DNA of 64,000 nt. Source: Nitrospira sp. (lineage in GTDB: Bacteria > Nitrospirota > Nitrospiria > Nitrospirales > Nitrospiraceae). Within the stretch, counting starts at the first letter, position 1. Each line of letters starts with the position of its first letter. The DNA is taken from the NCBI GenBank assembly GCA_029194675.1, contig JARFXP010000003.1:434001-498000 (forward strand), given 5' to 3'. A program made the translations under genes and the position numbers. The notes beneath the pieces were generated by a model. It saw nothing but the letters and a program-made list of their open reading frames with translations, searched no databases and was not told where the DNA came from. Shown here piece after piece: positions 10,121-18,512 of this stretch.

Positions 10121-10450
10121 TCGTATCCTCGCATCCACAATTCGGCAGCCTTGGCCTGGTGGGAGGGCGAAGATCGGATTCAAGTCGAGTTCGCTGATCT
10201 CCGGAATTTCTTCAACGAGGCGAGATACCCGTAACAACGTTTCTTTCACGGCTTCAAGGTCGGCCGGTGGACGTCCCCGTTAGCCGGTGAGCAGGCGCTA
10301 ACCCTTGATTGCTCGCACCATGTCGCTCGCATCCTGGTCAGTCAGCGATGCGACACGGAATTGCAGATCCCTGAGAATTTCCACATGCATGCCGCCGAGG
10401 CCGAACGCGACCACTGGGCCGAAGAGCTGATCGCGAATCATGTCGATCCA
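10121..10450 (-). pseudogene. Remnant duplicate of the C-terminus of an ADP-forming acyl-CoA synthetase
   Basis: This stretch parallels 12419-12750, the 3' end of the large synthetase/acetyltransferase gene, base for base over long blocks (for example the shared GATCGGATTCAAGTCGAGTT). The second copy is broken: the codon for Tyr in the intact LTGYRG segment is a TAA stop here (near 10280), and homology ends near 10450 in unrelated sequence. It is therefore a decayed partial duplicate 2 kb from its parent, or a trace of a former tandem paralogue. No start codon or full frame survives. Confidence 0.8.
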
Positions 10451-10569
10451 TGAGCAAGATCAAAAGTTGAGTCAGAAATCGTTCGTAGTAGTCATGTACC
10501 ATACCGGGTCTGCATACTCACTAGCCGCGCTGCTCGAGCTGGTGCACTTGGCACATAAGGAAGCGGTCC

Positions 10570-11637
10570 GTGAAACATAGGCGCATTATCGTCACCCACT
10601 ACGGAGGACCCGACGCCCTGCAAGTGGTTGAAGAAGAGTGCCCAGAGCCGAAGCCCGGTGAAGTTCGAGTCCGAGTGCTGGCCGCAGGGGTGTCCTTGCC
10701 CGATCTGATGATGCGGGAAGGCATCCATCCTGAGACTCCCCCGCTGCCCTTCACGCCAGGGTGGGACCTGGTTGGTATGGTGGATCAGCTCGGTGAGGGC
10801 GTCTTCGGACTCGAGCCAGGGCAGATCGTGGCCGCGCTGCCGATCAGCGGCGCATACGCGGAATTCGTCCGGCTACCGCAACGTGAACTGGTGCCGGTGC
10901 CATCAGGGTTGGATGCAGCCGAGGCTGTCAGCATCGTGCTGAACTACATCACGGCGTACCAGATGCTGCATCGCTCCGCTAAGGTCAGATCGGGCCAGCG
11001 TGTGCTGATCCACGGCGCGGCAGGCGGCGTCGGCTCGGCCCTCTTGCAGCTTGGGCGCCTCACCGAGCTGGAGCTATACGGGACCTGTTCAGTGCGAGGG
11101 GCGTCGGCCGTTTCCGATCTCGGCGCGATCCCCATTGATTACGAGCATCAGGACTTCGTAAAAGAAATCCACCGCCGGACAGGCGAGGGCGCAGACGTTG
11201 TCTTCGACGGCATCGGTGGCACCCACATCTGGCGTTCCCGTGAAGCTCTGCGTCCCGGCGGGACGGTCGTAGCCTATGGCCTGACTGGCTCGCTCCATGG
11301 AGGCCGCTTGGCGTCCGGTCGTTCAGGCGGTCGTCATCGCTTTCGTGCAATCGCCATCTTTGGGCTGTACATTGCCGGTGGCTGGTTTCTCCCGGGTCGA
11401 AAACGGGTTGTCCCCTATAGTATCCAATGGCTCAAACGACTGAAACCGTTATGGTTTCGACAGGACTTGCTCACTCTGTTCGACCTGCTCCAACAGCAAA
11501 AGATCAAGCCGCTCATCGCGCAGCGATTCCCGCTTGCCGAGGCCAGACAGGCGCAGGAGTCGCTAGGGAAGGGCGGCGTAACAGGTAAGATCGTCCTCGT
11601 CCACAAGGGATCATTGCTTGCATCACGAAGTGCATAA
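10570..11637 (+). CDS. Zinc-independent medium-chain dehydrogenase/quinone oxidoreductase-like protein
   Basis: 355 residues of the MDR superfamily. The N-terminal GroES-like domain (about 1-125) starts HRRIIVTHYGGPDALQVVEE and holds GVSLPDLMMREG and PFTPGWDLVGMV. The Rossmann domain (about 125-290) has VLIHGAAGGVGSALLQLGRL and ADVVFDGIGG. The structural-zinc cysteines of alcohol dehydrogenases are missing, so quinone oxidoreductase-type activity with NADPH is the best guess; the substrate is unknown. The start is GTG at 10570 after AAGGAAGCGG. No operon partner is obvious; the gene sits between a synthetase remnant and a membrane-protein gene. Confidence 0.8.
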   Translation: MKHRRIIVTHYGGPDALQVVEEECPEPKPGEVRVRVLAAGVSLPDLMMREGIHPETPPLPFTPGWDLVGMVDQLGEGVFGLEPGQIVAALPISGAYAEFVRLPQRELVPVPSGLDAAEAVSIVLNYITAYQMLHRSAKVRSGQRVLIHGAAGGVGSALLQLGRLTELELYGTCSVRGASAVSDLGAIPIDYEHQDFVKEIHRRTGEGADVVFDGIGGTHIWRSREALRPGGTVVAYGLTGSLHGGRLASGRSGGRHRFRAIAIFGLYIAGGWFLPGRKRVVPYSIQWLKRLKPLWFRQDLLTLFDLLQQQKIKPLIAQRFPLAEARQAQESLGKGGVTGKIVLVHKGSLLASRSA

Positions 11638-11714
11638 CAACCACGCGTAATGCTAAGGCTCCACGCCGGTGAAGATGTCACGCGTCGGGCACGCTGAAAG
11701 ACCAAGGAGAAACT

Positions 11715-12386
11715 TTGTTCGCTGGGCACGTCGGAGTGGCATTAGTGATCGGGCGCGTTGAGCGACGCGTGAATGTCGGTATCTTTGTGACTGCGGCACT
11801 CTTGCTCGACTTCGTCCTGTGGTTATTTATTCTCCTCGGATGGGAATCGGTGAATATTCCCGAAGATTATTCCACCACACACCAACCCCACTTCGTGTTT
11901 CCCTACTCCCACGGTCTCTTGGCAGCGGCTGGCTGGTCCATCTTCGCCGGAGCACTTGCCTTGCCATTGTACTCATACCTCAAGGAAGCAAGCCGGTGTA
12001 TCGCCGCCCTTGTCGCTGTGGCAGTCTTCTCACATTGGCTGATCGATGCGCTCGTCCACCGGCCCGAAATGCCGCTGACAACCAGCACCTCCCCTACAGT
12101 GGGACTTGCCCTCTGGAACAATATGCCAGTCGCCCTCGTGGTAGAAGCCGTCCTGGTCGCACTAGGTCTGTGTTTCTTTCTCCAGCAAAGCAGACTCGCG
12201 CGTGGCAAGTCCATTGCTCTCGGAGTCCTCATCCTTATCGTCCTCATGTTCACTGTCATCGGGATGACGGTTGTCCCACCACCGCCCTCAGCATCGGCAA
12301 TGGCCGTCAGCTCATGCGTGACACTTGTGGTGGTGTGCGGACTGATCGCTTGGCTAGGAAGATTACCGCGTGACGAGCGGACCTAG
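11715..12386 (+). CDS. Integral membrane protein, metal-dependent-hydrolase-like (YdjM/DUF457-type)
   Basis: 223 residues with about six hydrophobic segments. Conserved polar residues occur within membrane helices: MFAGHVGVAL at the start, LLLDFVLW, PYSHGLLAA and FSHWLIDALVHRPEMPL. The repeated His/Asp pattern resembles the YdjM/DUF457 group of membrane proteins annotated as metal-dependent hydrolases, but no activity can be assigned. The start is TTG at 11715 after AAGGAGAAAC. Its last four bases overlap the end of the convergent synthetase gene. Confidence 0.65.
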   Translation: MFAGHVGVALVIGRVERRVNVGIFVTAALLLDFVLWLFILLGWESVNIPEDYSTTHQPHFVFPYSHGLLAAAGWSIFAGALALPLYSYLKEASRCIAALVAVAVFSHWLIDALVHRPEMPLTTSTSPTVGLALWNNMPVALVVEAVLVALGLCFFLQQSRLARGKSIALGVLILIVLMFTVIGMTVVPPPPSASAMAVSSCVTLVVVCGLIAWLGRLPRDERT

Positions 12387-15136
12387 CGCTGCGTTAAAGG
12401 TGAGTCGGCATGATTGATTCGTATCCTCGCATCCACGATGCGGCAGCCTTGGCCCGGTGGAAGGGCAAAGATCGGATTCAAGTCGAGTTCGCTGATCTCG
12501 GGAACTTCCTCAACGAGACGAGACACCCGTAATAGCGTTTCTTCCAAAGCTTCAAGATCGGCCGGTGGATGTCCCCGATAGCCGGTGAGCAGGCGGTAGG
12601 CTTTGATTCCTCGGATCATCTCTATGGCGTCGCGATCGGTGAGCGGCGTGATGCGGAACTGGACATCGCCAAGAATCTCTACGTGGATCCCACCGAGACC
12701 GAACGCAATCAAGGGGCCGAATAGGGGATCGTCAGTGACTCCGATCATCACTTCCACGCCACCGGTGACCATCGGCTGCACCAGTGCTCCTTCCATGGCA
12801 TCGAGCTGGCCGGTCTCGGCGAGTCGCGTTTTCATCGAGTCAAACGCTCTGCGAACCGCCGCTTCGTTCGTGAGATTCAACTGCACGCCGCCGATCTCAG
12901 TTTTGTGCACAATCTGATGTGAGGCCAGTTTGACGGCGACCGGATAACCGGCTTGATTCGCCAAGGCTGCTGCTTCGTCGGCTGTTCTGGCCACTCCGCC
13001 AGTCTGCACAGGCAGCCTGATCGCACTCAGGACGTTTCGTGTTTCTTCTGTCGTCAACCAGCCGGCTTCTCGGCGCGAGAGAGCTCCTGCATAGATTTCC
13101 CGCACGACTGAAAAATTCAGATCATCGAAGTCGGGCACCATCCCGGGCTGTCGTTGTCGCCATTCTCCGTAAGAGGCCGCTTTGCTGAGTACCAGTGCGG
13201 GGACCTCTGGCAAATGGTAGGCCGGAATGGTTTCAGTTTGGTAATGAAACGTACGCTCCATATCACCTTCCGCCATCCAACTGAGAAGCACGGGCTTGGC
13301 CTTCGCGCCTGCTCTGCGACCCTTATCAATTCCAGCCAGAATACCGTGGGCGATGCCGGCTGTGTCCGCCACAGTCACGGACATATAGAGGATGATCAAC
13401 GCGTCGACCTCGTCTGCCGCCAGCATTGTTTCGATCGCCTTCGCATACTGATCCGGTGTGGCCGATGCGATGAGATCCACGGGATTGTTCAGAGCGGCGA
13501 CGGCCGGAAGAAAGGAGGCGAGAGTGGCCTTGGTCCGGGCCGATAGTTCTGGAACCACCAAGGTGCCTGCCTCACAGGCGTCCGCGCAGAGGATGGCGGG
13601 TCCTCCGGCATTCGTGACGATGCCGACTCGGCGTCCAGGCGGGAGCGGTTGAGCCACAAGTCCGGTTGCCAGCACCAACATGTCATCGAGCGTCTCGGCG
13701 CGAATGACACCGGCTTGACGAAACAACGCCTCAACGGCCACATCACTCGCCGCAAGGGCCGCCGTATGCGAACTGGCGGCACGACTCCCTGATTGGGTGC
13801 GTCCCGCTTTGACTGCAACGATCGGTTTACGGTGACTCACCCTCCGTGCGATGCGGGCGAATCGGCGAGGGTTGCCGAATGATTCCACGTACAAGAGGAT
13901 CACATCGGTTGCAGGATCTTCCTCCCAATATTGGAGGAGATCGTTGGTAGAAACATCGGCCTTATTGCCGACGCTGACGAACGATGAAATGCCGAGCTGG
14001 ACACGACGCGCTCCGGCGAGGGTGGCAAGGCCCAACGCGCCGCTTTGCGACGACATCGCTACTCGGCCTTGAGGCGGAAACAGCGAGGTAAAAGTGGCAT
14101 TGAGCCTCACGGTCGGATCCGTGTTCAATATCCCGAAACAATTGGGGCCGATCATGCGCATGCCGTGCTGCCGGACCTTCGCGACCAACTGCCGCTGAAG
14201 GGTCGATCCCTCTGAGCCCACTTCCGCAAATCCAGCCGTAATGATGACGCAGGCCCTAACTCCTTTTGCAGCGCACTCATCGATCACAGATGCTACGGAG
14301 TCTCGCGGGACGGCAATGACGGCAAGATCGATTGGTTCGGTGATCGCGAGTAATGAAGGAGAAACGCTGACACCGGCGATTTCGGTCGCATGAGGGTTCA
14401 CAGGATATACGGCACCTCGAAACCGATTGGCCGTCAGCGCTTCGAGGAGACGATAACCTATACTTGTTGGATCGCGTGACGCTCCGATCACCACTACAGA
14501 CTGCGGCTGGAAAAACGGTCGGAGGGAGGCGATAGTGGCGAGGCGTTCTCGTACTTCCGCGCGGGCCACAGTGACTTCCGTTGGAATCAGCGACAATTCC
14601 ACTTCCATATCTTCGCCTTCGTAGCCTTCATGGGTGGTAAACCCCGATTCTCGAAAGACTTCTCGCATGGCCAGATTTTCAGCATGGGTTACGGCCCAAA
14701 GCTTGGTAAACCCGTAGCGGATGGCCGGCAGGGCAAGCCGTTCGAGAAGCAGTGTGCCTAGGCCCTTTCCATGGAAATCATCATCCACGGCCATTGCCAC
14801 CTCTGCCGTCTGCTCGTCCTTCGCCCAGTAGGACCCTGCGGCAATAATGCGTTGTTCTCCCTCCCTTGCTCGTGTCACGATCAAGTTGAGCTGGGAATGG
14901 GGATTGGAAGAGTCGCAGAGGCTTGCGACGGCGTCGGCTGACGGCATGCTTTCCGAAAAGAAGCGGTGACGTCTCGACTCGGGTGACAAGCGGTTGACGA
15001 ACTGTTGCAACAGCGTCGCATCAGCCGGTTCGGCCGTTCGGATGGCGGCGGTTGTTCCATCGCGCAGGATGAGCGAGCCGGAGACGACATGATCGGCCTT
15101 CAAAGGCGGAATGTAGAGAGGGCGAACGGATCTCAT
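12383..15136 (-). CDS. GNAT acetyltransferase fused to ADP-forming acyl-CoA synthetase (Pat-like)
   Basis: 917 residues. Order: GNAT acetyltransferase (about 20-180; AEVAMAVDDDFHGKGLGTLLLERL holds the acetyl-CoA loop), CoA-binding Rossmann domain (about 205-330; VVIGASRDPTSIGYRLLEAL), succinyl-CoA-ligase-like domains with a phospho-His-type motif (SRAASSHTAALA), and an ATP-grasp domain at the C-terminus (YPVAVKLASHQIVHKTEIGG). Proteins of this composition acetylate lysines on acetyl-CoA synthetase and other targets. In E. coli Pat the GNAT domain is at the C-terminus; here it is N-terminal, an arrangement known elsewhere. Whether the synthetase half is active is unknown. A broken partial duplicate lies at 10121-10450. 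Confidence 0.86.
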   Translation of the reverse strand: MRSVRPLYIPPLKADHVVSGSLILRDGTTAAIRTAEPADATLLQQFVNRLSPESRRHRFFSESMPSADAVASLCDSSNPHSQLNLIVTRAREGEQRIIAAGSYWAKDEQTAEVAMAVDDDFHGKGLGTLLLERLALPAIRYGFTKLWAVTHAENLAMREVFRESGFTTHEGYEGEDMEVELSLIPTEVTVARAEVRERLATIASLRPFFQPQSVVVIGASRDPTSIGYRLLEALTANRFRGAVYPVNPHATEIAGVSVSPSLLAITEPIDLAVIAVPRDSVASVIDECAAKGVRACVIITAGFAEVGSEGSTLQRQLVAKVRQHGMRMIGPNCFGILNTDPTVRLNATFTSLFPPQGRVAMSSQSGALGLATLAGARRVQLGISSFVSVGNKADVSTNDLLQYWEEDPATDVILLYVESFGNPRRFARIARRVSHRKPIVAVKAGRTQSGSRAASSHTAALAASDVAVEALFRQAGVIRAETLDDMLVLATGLVAQPLPPGRRVGIVTNAGGPAILCADACEAGTLVVPELSARTKATLASFLPAVAALNNPVDLIASATPDQYAKAIETMLAADEVDALIILYMSVTVADTAGIAHGILAGIDKGRRAGAKAKPVLLSWMAEGDMERTFHYQTETIPAYHLPEVPALVLSKAASYGEWRQRQPGMVPDFDDLNFSVVREIYAGALSRREAGWLTTEETRNVLSAIRLPVQTGGVARTADEAAALANQAGYPVAVKLASHQIVHKTEIGGVQLNLTNEAAVRRAFDSMKTRLAETGQLDAMEGALVQPMVTGGVEVMIGVTDDPLFGPLIAFGLGGIHVEILGDVQFRITPLTDRDAIEMIRGIKAYRLLTGYRGHPPADLEALEETLLRVSRLVEEVPEISELDLNPIFALPPGQGCRIVDARIRINHADSPLTQR

Positions 15137-15178
15137 CCCACTCCGGGGGCTTGAACGTGAAGGAAACAGCCTCTATGA

Positions 15179-15538
15179 CTAGCTGGTGATGTCGGATGGT
15201 GACACGGATCGGATATACGACAGCACATCCAGCATTTGTTGATCAGTGAGTTTGCCGCGAAAGCTGTGCATGGGGCTGAACAAGACGCCATTCGAAATCG
15301 CGATGAGCAGCTCCCAATCGGTTTTCGAGCGACTGAGCTGAGATCGAAGATTGGCAGGCGGGACAATGAGATCCTGGCTGTCTGGGCCATTTCCATCCAG
15401 TTTGGCCCCATGGCAACGGAGACATTGTTGCTCATACACGATCTGTCCGGTTTTCGAATCCCCTCGGATCACTTGAGCGAAGACCACCGAGGTCAATGCG
15501 GATATGAGCATGAACGCAGCGATCAGTACCTTTTTCAT
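15179..15538 (-). CDS. Small monohaem cytochrome c, periplasmic
   Basis: About 119 residues from the ATG at 15538 (MKKVLIAAFMLISAL), chosen over an upstream ATG because AAAGGA lies eight bases before it. A clear cleavable signal peptide ends near SVVFAQ. The haem site is CLRCHGAKLDGNGP and the likely distal Met lies in SPMHSFRGKLTDQQMLDVLSYI, typical of class I cytochromes c. It shares the strand with the acyl-CoA synthetase fusion (42 bases downstream) and the Usp gene (11 bases upstream), so it probably belongs to the stress-related transcript. Electron partner unknown. Confidence 0.86.
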   Translation of the reverse strand: MKKVLIAAFMLISALTSVVFAQVIRGDSKTGQIVYEQQCLRCHGAKLDGNGPDSQDLIVPPANLRSQLSRSKTDWELLIAISNGVLFSPMHSFRGKLTDQQMLDVLSYIRSVSPSDITS

Positions 15539-15549
15539 GTACAATCCTT

Positions 15550-16407
15550 TCATCTCAAGACGAGGACCGGACAGGTCACATGATGCACGACGGCGTGGGA
15601 CACACTCCCCAAGAGAAAACGAGAAAGGCCCTTGCGTCCATGGGAGGTCACGACCACCAAGTCCCTACCCTTCGCCTCCTGTTCAATCACCGATGCCGGA
15701 TTACCCGTGGCGACCTTCGTGCTCACCGTATAGCGAGGGTTTAAGAGTTTGGCGGCGGTCGAATTGACGAGTTCGTCCGCATAGCGTTCAGCGCCCTCCC
15801 ACCATGTTCCGGTTCCCAGCGCGTCATAGGGATCGTTGACTCCGATCGGAACGAGTGCATGAAGCACACAGAGCTCCGTGGGATCGGCAAAGGGATGTTG
15901 TGTAAGCCATTTCGCGATTCGGTCGGCGTCGTCTCGATCCTCAATGGCGACAAGTACCCGCTGAACCTTGCGAGCGGCTCCTCTGACGATCAGAATCGGA
16001 CGAGAGCCGTGCATGAGCACACGATGGGATACGCTTCCAAGTACAACCTCTGAAAGACGACTTCGTCCGCGCACGCCGACGACAATCAAGTCGGCTGAGA
16101 GGTTGTCGGCGCTGTCGAGGATGAGTTGGGCAGGACTGCCGATTTCGTTCACCTTCCTGATCGACGTCACCTCGGCCGGTACCATGGCGGCAGCACGATC
16201 CAGCAGTTGACGTCCCGAATCGACCATCGCATTGCGGAAATCGTCGTACCCTTGCACGTTGCTCGCTTGAGCGACGAACGGATGTGTCAAAATCCCTAAA
16301 TCGACGGCATGGACCAGCGTGACATCGGTCGGATGATAGAGTTGACACATCTGGGTAACGGCGGCGAACGCCTGATCCGACCAATCGACGCCGATGACGA
16401 CTCTCAT
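15550..16407 (-). CDS. Tandem-domain universal stress protein
   Basis: 285 residues with two Usp domains. The first (about 1-145) starts MRVVIGVDWSDQAFAAV and carries DLIVVGVRGRSRLSEVVLGS with VSHRVLMH. The second (about 150-285) ends RDLVVVTSHGRKGLSRFLLGS followed by VSHAVVHHVTCPVLV. The G-x2-G-x9-G(S/T) pattern of ATP-binding Usp proteins is present in both halves. The start at 16407 is preferred over an earlier in-frame ATG because GGAAAGG lies upstream and the domain begins there. It is flanked on the same strand by cytochrome c and phosphoribosyltransferase genes, a set often linked to anaerobic or starvation stress. Confidence 0.9.
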   Translation of the reverse strand: MRVVIGVDWSDQAFAAVTQMCQLYHPTDVTLVHAVDLGILTHPFVAQASNVQGYDDFRNAMVDSGRQLLDRAAAMVPAEVTSIRKVNEIGSPAQLILDSADNLSADLIVVGVRGRSRLSEVVLGSVSHRVLMHGSRPILIVRGAARKVQRVLVAIEDRDDADRIAKWLTQHPFADPTELCVLHALVPIGVNDPYDALGTGTWWEGAERYADELVNSTAAKLLNPRYTVSTKVATGNPASVIEQEAKGRDLVVVTSHGRKGLSRFLLGSVSHAVVHHVTCPVLVLR

Positions 16408-16431
16408 GGCATGACCTTTCCAGCCCAAGAT

Positions 16432-17100
16432 CTATACGGAGGACTGCGACCTCTCGCTCATCCCTTCCTCAGCCAGGTTCAAATACTCCATCACATCGTG
16501 ATCGCTGACCTGAGCGAAGTCGATATAGTGGTTGCCCACAGCCCAAAACGGGTCCGGCGTGGCAAGGACGACTAACTCATCCACCTGCGTGCGGGCCTCT
16601 CGGATGGTATCTACCGGACCAACTGGAATGGCTCCAATCAGGCGGCGTGGTTTGAGATGTCTGATGGATTGAACGGACGCAAAGAACGTGGAACCGGTGG
16701 CGATGCCGTCATCGACGAGAATGACGACGCGGTCGGCGAGCGTGGGCAATCGCCGGCCTTGTCGATAGAGGTTTTGCCGTCGAACGATCTCCTGCTGCTG
16801 CACCTGAATAGACGTCTGGAGGTCAGATCGTGAGAGGTGAAACGCGGCCATCGCCTCGGGATTCAGGTACACAGTCCCTGTCTCTCCCACCGCCCCTAAT
16901 GCATACTCGGGATTATCAGGTGCTCCCAGCTTTCGAGCGATGAAGACGTCCAATGAAAGGTGTAGTCCCACGCTCAGTTGGTACCCGATGGCCACACCAC
17001 CGCGTGGAAGCGCTAAGATGATGGCTGTCGGTTCGTCACGATACCGGATCAATCGTTCGACGAGCCGTCGACCTGCTTCTTCGCGATTCCTAAACGTCAC
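16432..17100 (-). CDS. Phosphoribosyltransferase-fold protein
   Basis: 222 residues. The PRPP-binding loop VVILVDDGIATGSTF (about residues 120-134) and the N-terminal AIILALPRGGVAIGYQL segment define a type I phosphoribosyltransferase fold. This subfamily is widespread next to Usp, Hsp20 and erythromycin-esterase-like genes, and its substrate is not established. It ends 24 bases before the Usp start and follows a small membrane-protein gene, consistent with one stress operon on the minus strand. A true nucleobase substrate is uncertain because the specificity hood is not recognisable. Confidence 0.84.
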   Translation of the reverse strand: MTFRNREEAGRRLVERLIRYRDEPTAIILALPRGGVAIGYQLSVGLHLSLDVFIARKLGAPDNPEYALGAVGETGTVYLNPEAMAAFHLSRSDLQTSIQVQQQEIVRRQNLYRQGRRLPTLADRVVILVDDGIATGSTFFASVQSIRHLKPRRLIGAIPVGPVDTIREARTQVDELVVLATPDPFWAVGNHYIDFAQVSDHDVMEYLNLAEEGMSERSQSSV

Positions 17101-17133
17101 GTGTTTTTCTTCCGCTCATTGGAGCTCATGGGT

Positions 17134-17286
17134 CTACATCAGACCGCTTGTCACGCCGACACCGATCAGGAACATTGCCAGAACGATCAGGATGGCCATG
17201 AGGAGCAGATGGTGGTGCGGCCGTACCTCATTCTGATTCCAATGGACTTCCCAGGGAACTTCCAGGTAACGAGGATGACGAAACAT
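17134..17286 (-). CDS. Small single-span membrane protein
   Basis: 50 residues from the ATG at 17286, which has a near-perfect AAAAGGAGGGG ribosome-binding site five to ten bases upstream. The N-terminal half is polar and His-rich (VRPHHHLLL) and the C-terminal half is one hydrophobic helix (LLLMAILIVLAMFLIGVGV). Function unknown. It lies between the Hsp20 gene and the phosphoribosyltransferase gene on the same strand. The strong ribosome-binding site and operon position argue that it is real. Confidence 0.65.
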   Translation of the reverse strand: MFRHPRYLEVPWEVHWNQNEVRPHHHLLLMAILIVLAMFLIGVGVTSGLM

Positions 17287-17326
17287 GATGCCCCTCCTTT
17301 TCCCAATGAAAGCTGGGGGTGAGGGT

Positions 17327-17797
17327 TCAGGCAACCTTCACTTCGATCGCTTTGGGCTTGGCCTTTTCCGTCTTTGGAAGATGGACTTTCAACAGACCAT
17401 CCTTGTATTCGGCATTGACCTTGGACCCATCGGCGTCTTCGGGAAGGACAAAGCTCCGCAGAAAGCTGCCGTACGCCCGTTCCACGCGGTGATACTTCTT
17501 GCCCTTTTCTTCCTTCTCGTATTTCCGTTCGCCGCTGATGGCAAGGACATCGTCATGGACGTTGATTTTGATCTCTTCCTTCCTTATTTCGGGCACTTCC
17601 GCTTTGATGACATACTCCTTCTCGTCTTCCGAGATATCCACCAGCGGCGACCATTCCGCGACAGTGATGGCTTCCTTCTTGTCTCCGGTAGAAACCGGTG
17701 TCCGACCGAAGAAGCTTGAGAGTCGTTTCTCCATCTCCTCGATTTCCTTGAACGGATTCCATCGCGTCGTGGGTTCCCATCTTGTCAGTCCGCTCAT
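17327..17797 (-). CDS. hsp20: Hsp20 family small heat-shock protein
   Basis: 156 residues, an ATP-independent holdase that binds unfolding proteins in the cytoplasm as large oligomers. The N-terminus TRWEPTTRWNPFKEIEEME, the alpha-crystallin core (about 45-140; EYVIKAEVPEIRKEEIKINV and YGSFLRSFVLPEDADGSKVNA) and the terminal DGLLKVHLPKTEKAKPK match class A bacterial Hsp20. The start at 17797 is chosen because AAGGAGG lies eight bases upstream; the frame extends 24 codons further. It is the first gene of the minus-strand stress set. A possible sigma-54-type promoter lies upstream. Confidence 0.93.
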   Translation of the reverse strand: MSGLTRWEPTTRWNPFKEIEEMEKRLSSFFGRTPVSTGDKKEAITVAEWSPLVDISEDEKEYVIKAEVPEIRKEEIKINVHDDVLAISGERKYEKEEKGKKYHRVERAYGSFLRSFVLPEDADGSKVNAEYKDGLLKVHLPKTEKAKPKAIEVKVA

Positions 17798-17852
17798 AAC
17801 CAGTACCTCCTTCTTGTGTAGTTTCTGAAGCCTGCCGTCAATCCGATGCCGC

Positions 17853-17868
17853 TGCATCGATGGTGCCA
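17853..17868 (-). promoter_or_regulatory. Possible sigma-54-type promoter for hsp20
   Basis: On the minus strand the sequence reads TGGCACCATCGATGCA. It has the GG and GC dinucleotides ten bases apart as required for -24/-12 promoters and differs from TGGCAC-N5-TTGCA at one position. The expected transcript start lies about 40-45 bases upstream of the Hsp20 ATG. Seen by eye only. Confidence 0.35.
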
Positions 17869-18397
17869 AGATCGCACGGTCCTACCGGGTCCTCTTGAAA
17901 ACCGATACGTTAGATGATCGGTGCCCGTCCGTCCTCCAAGGAAAGGAGAGCGGGTCTGTGGCATTACGGGTCAGGTACTCCTGAGCACCTGTTGCTTCTT
18001 TCGACATCACTGAGAGTGAGCTTGTTCCAAGCGTTCGCCGCCATCTCAACAACAGGTCTTCATAAGACTCCATCGCTGCTTTGTTCGGCGAAGATCAAAT
18101 CACACGAGAAATAAAACGAGAGCGGAGGTAGGTCCAGAGAGCTGTTTGTGAAAGGTGGAGGTCTTGGAGGGGTTTTAGGCTTCCCGTTCGGTACCGGCGG
18201 GCTTGCTCACCGCCCCAACGCTCGACCTCGGTTTGTTTGAGTGTTCCTCTCACCAAAGCCTCCGCTCACTCTTTAGATAACCGTCTTTTATGAATAGTCA
18301 ACAGCTGACCGCTTGATCACCAGCGCACATCCCGTGACCTCAATCTTGCGCGAGAGGTAGAGCACTCGGCAACAACATTGTCGTGGATCTGCTGATA
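17869..18397. other. Non-coding gap between hsp20 and the sensor kinase
   Basis: About 530 bases between divergently transcribed genes. Short frames in all directions lack ribosome-binding sites and recognisable domains. I see no tRNA, no convincing terminator and no repeat, apart from the palindrome that begins at 18398. Confidence 0.5.
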
Positions 18398-18414
18398 CTA
18401 GGCTTTCCCCTAAT
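18398..18414. promoter_or_regulatory. CTAGG-type palindrome, candidate operator A
   Basis: CTAGGCTTTCCCCTAAT, an imperfect inverted repeat about 100 bases upstream of the histidine kinase gene. Similar elements lie at 21772, 22964 and 23310, each upstream of a gene in the same island, which suggests a shared NarL/LuxR-type regulator. Confidence 0.4.
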
Positions 18415-18512
18415 CATGCCTTCAAGCTGTACTTGAGCTGATCTGATCCAGCCATTCGGCGGCCCGGCGCTCTTGCTTGCCGGCCACATGAGGCCTAGAA
18501 TTGCGCCAGCTT

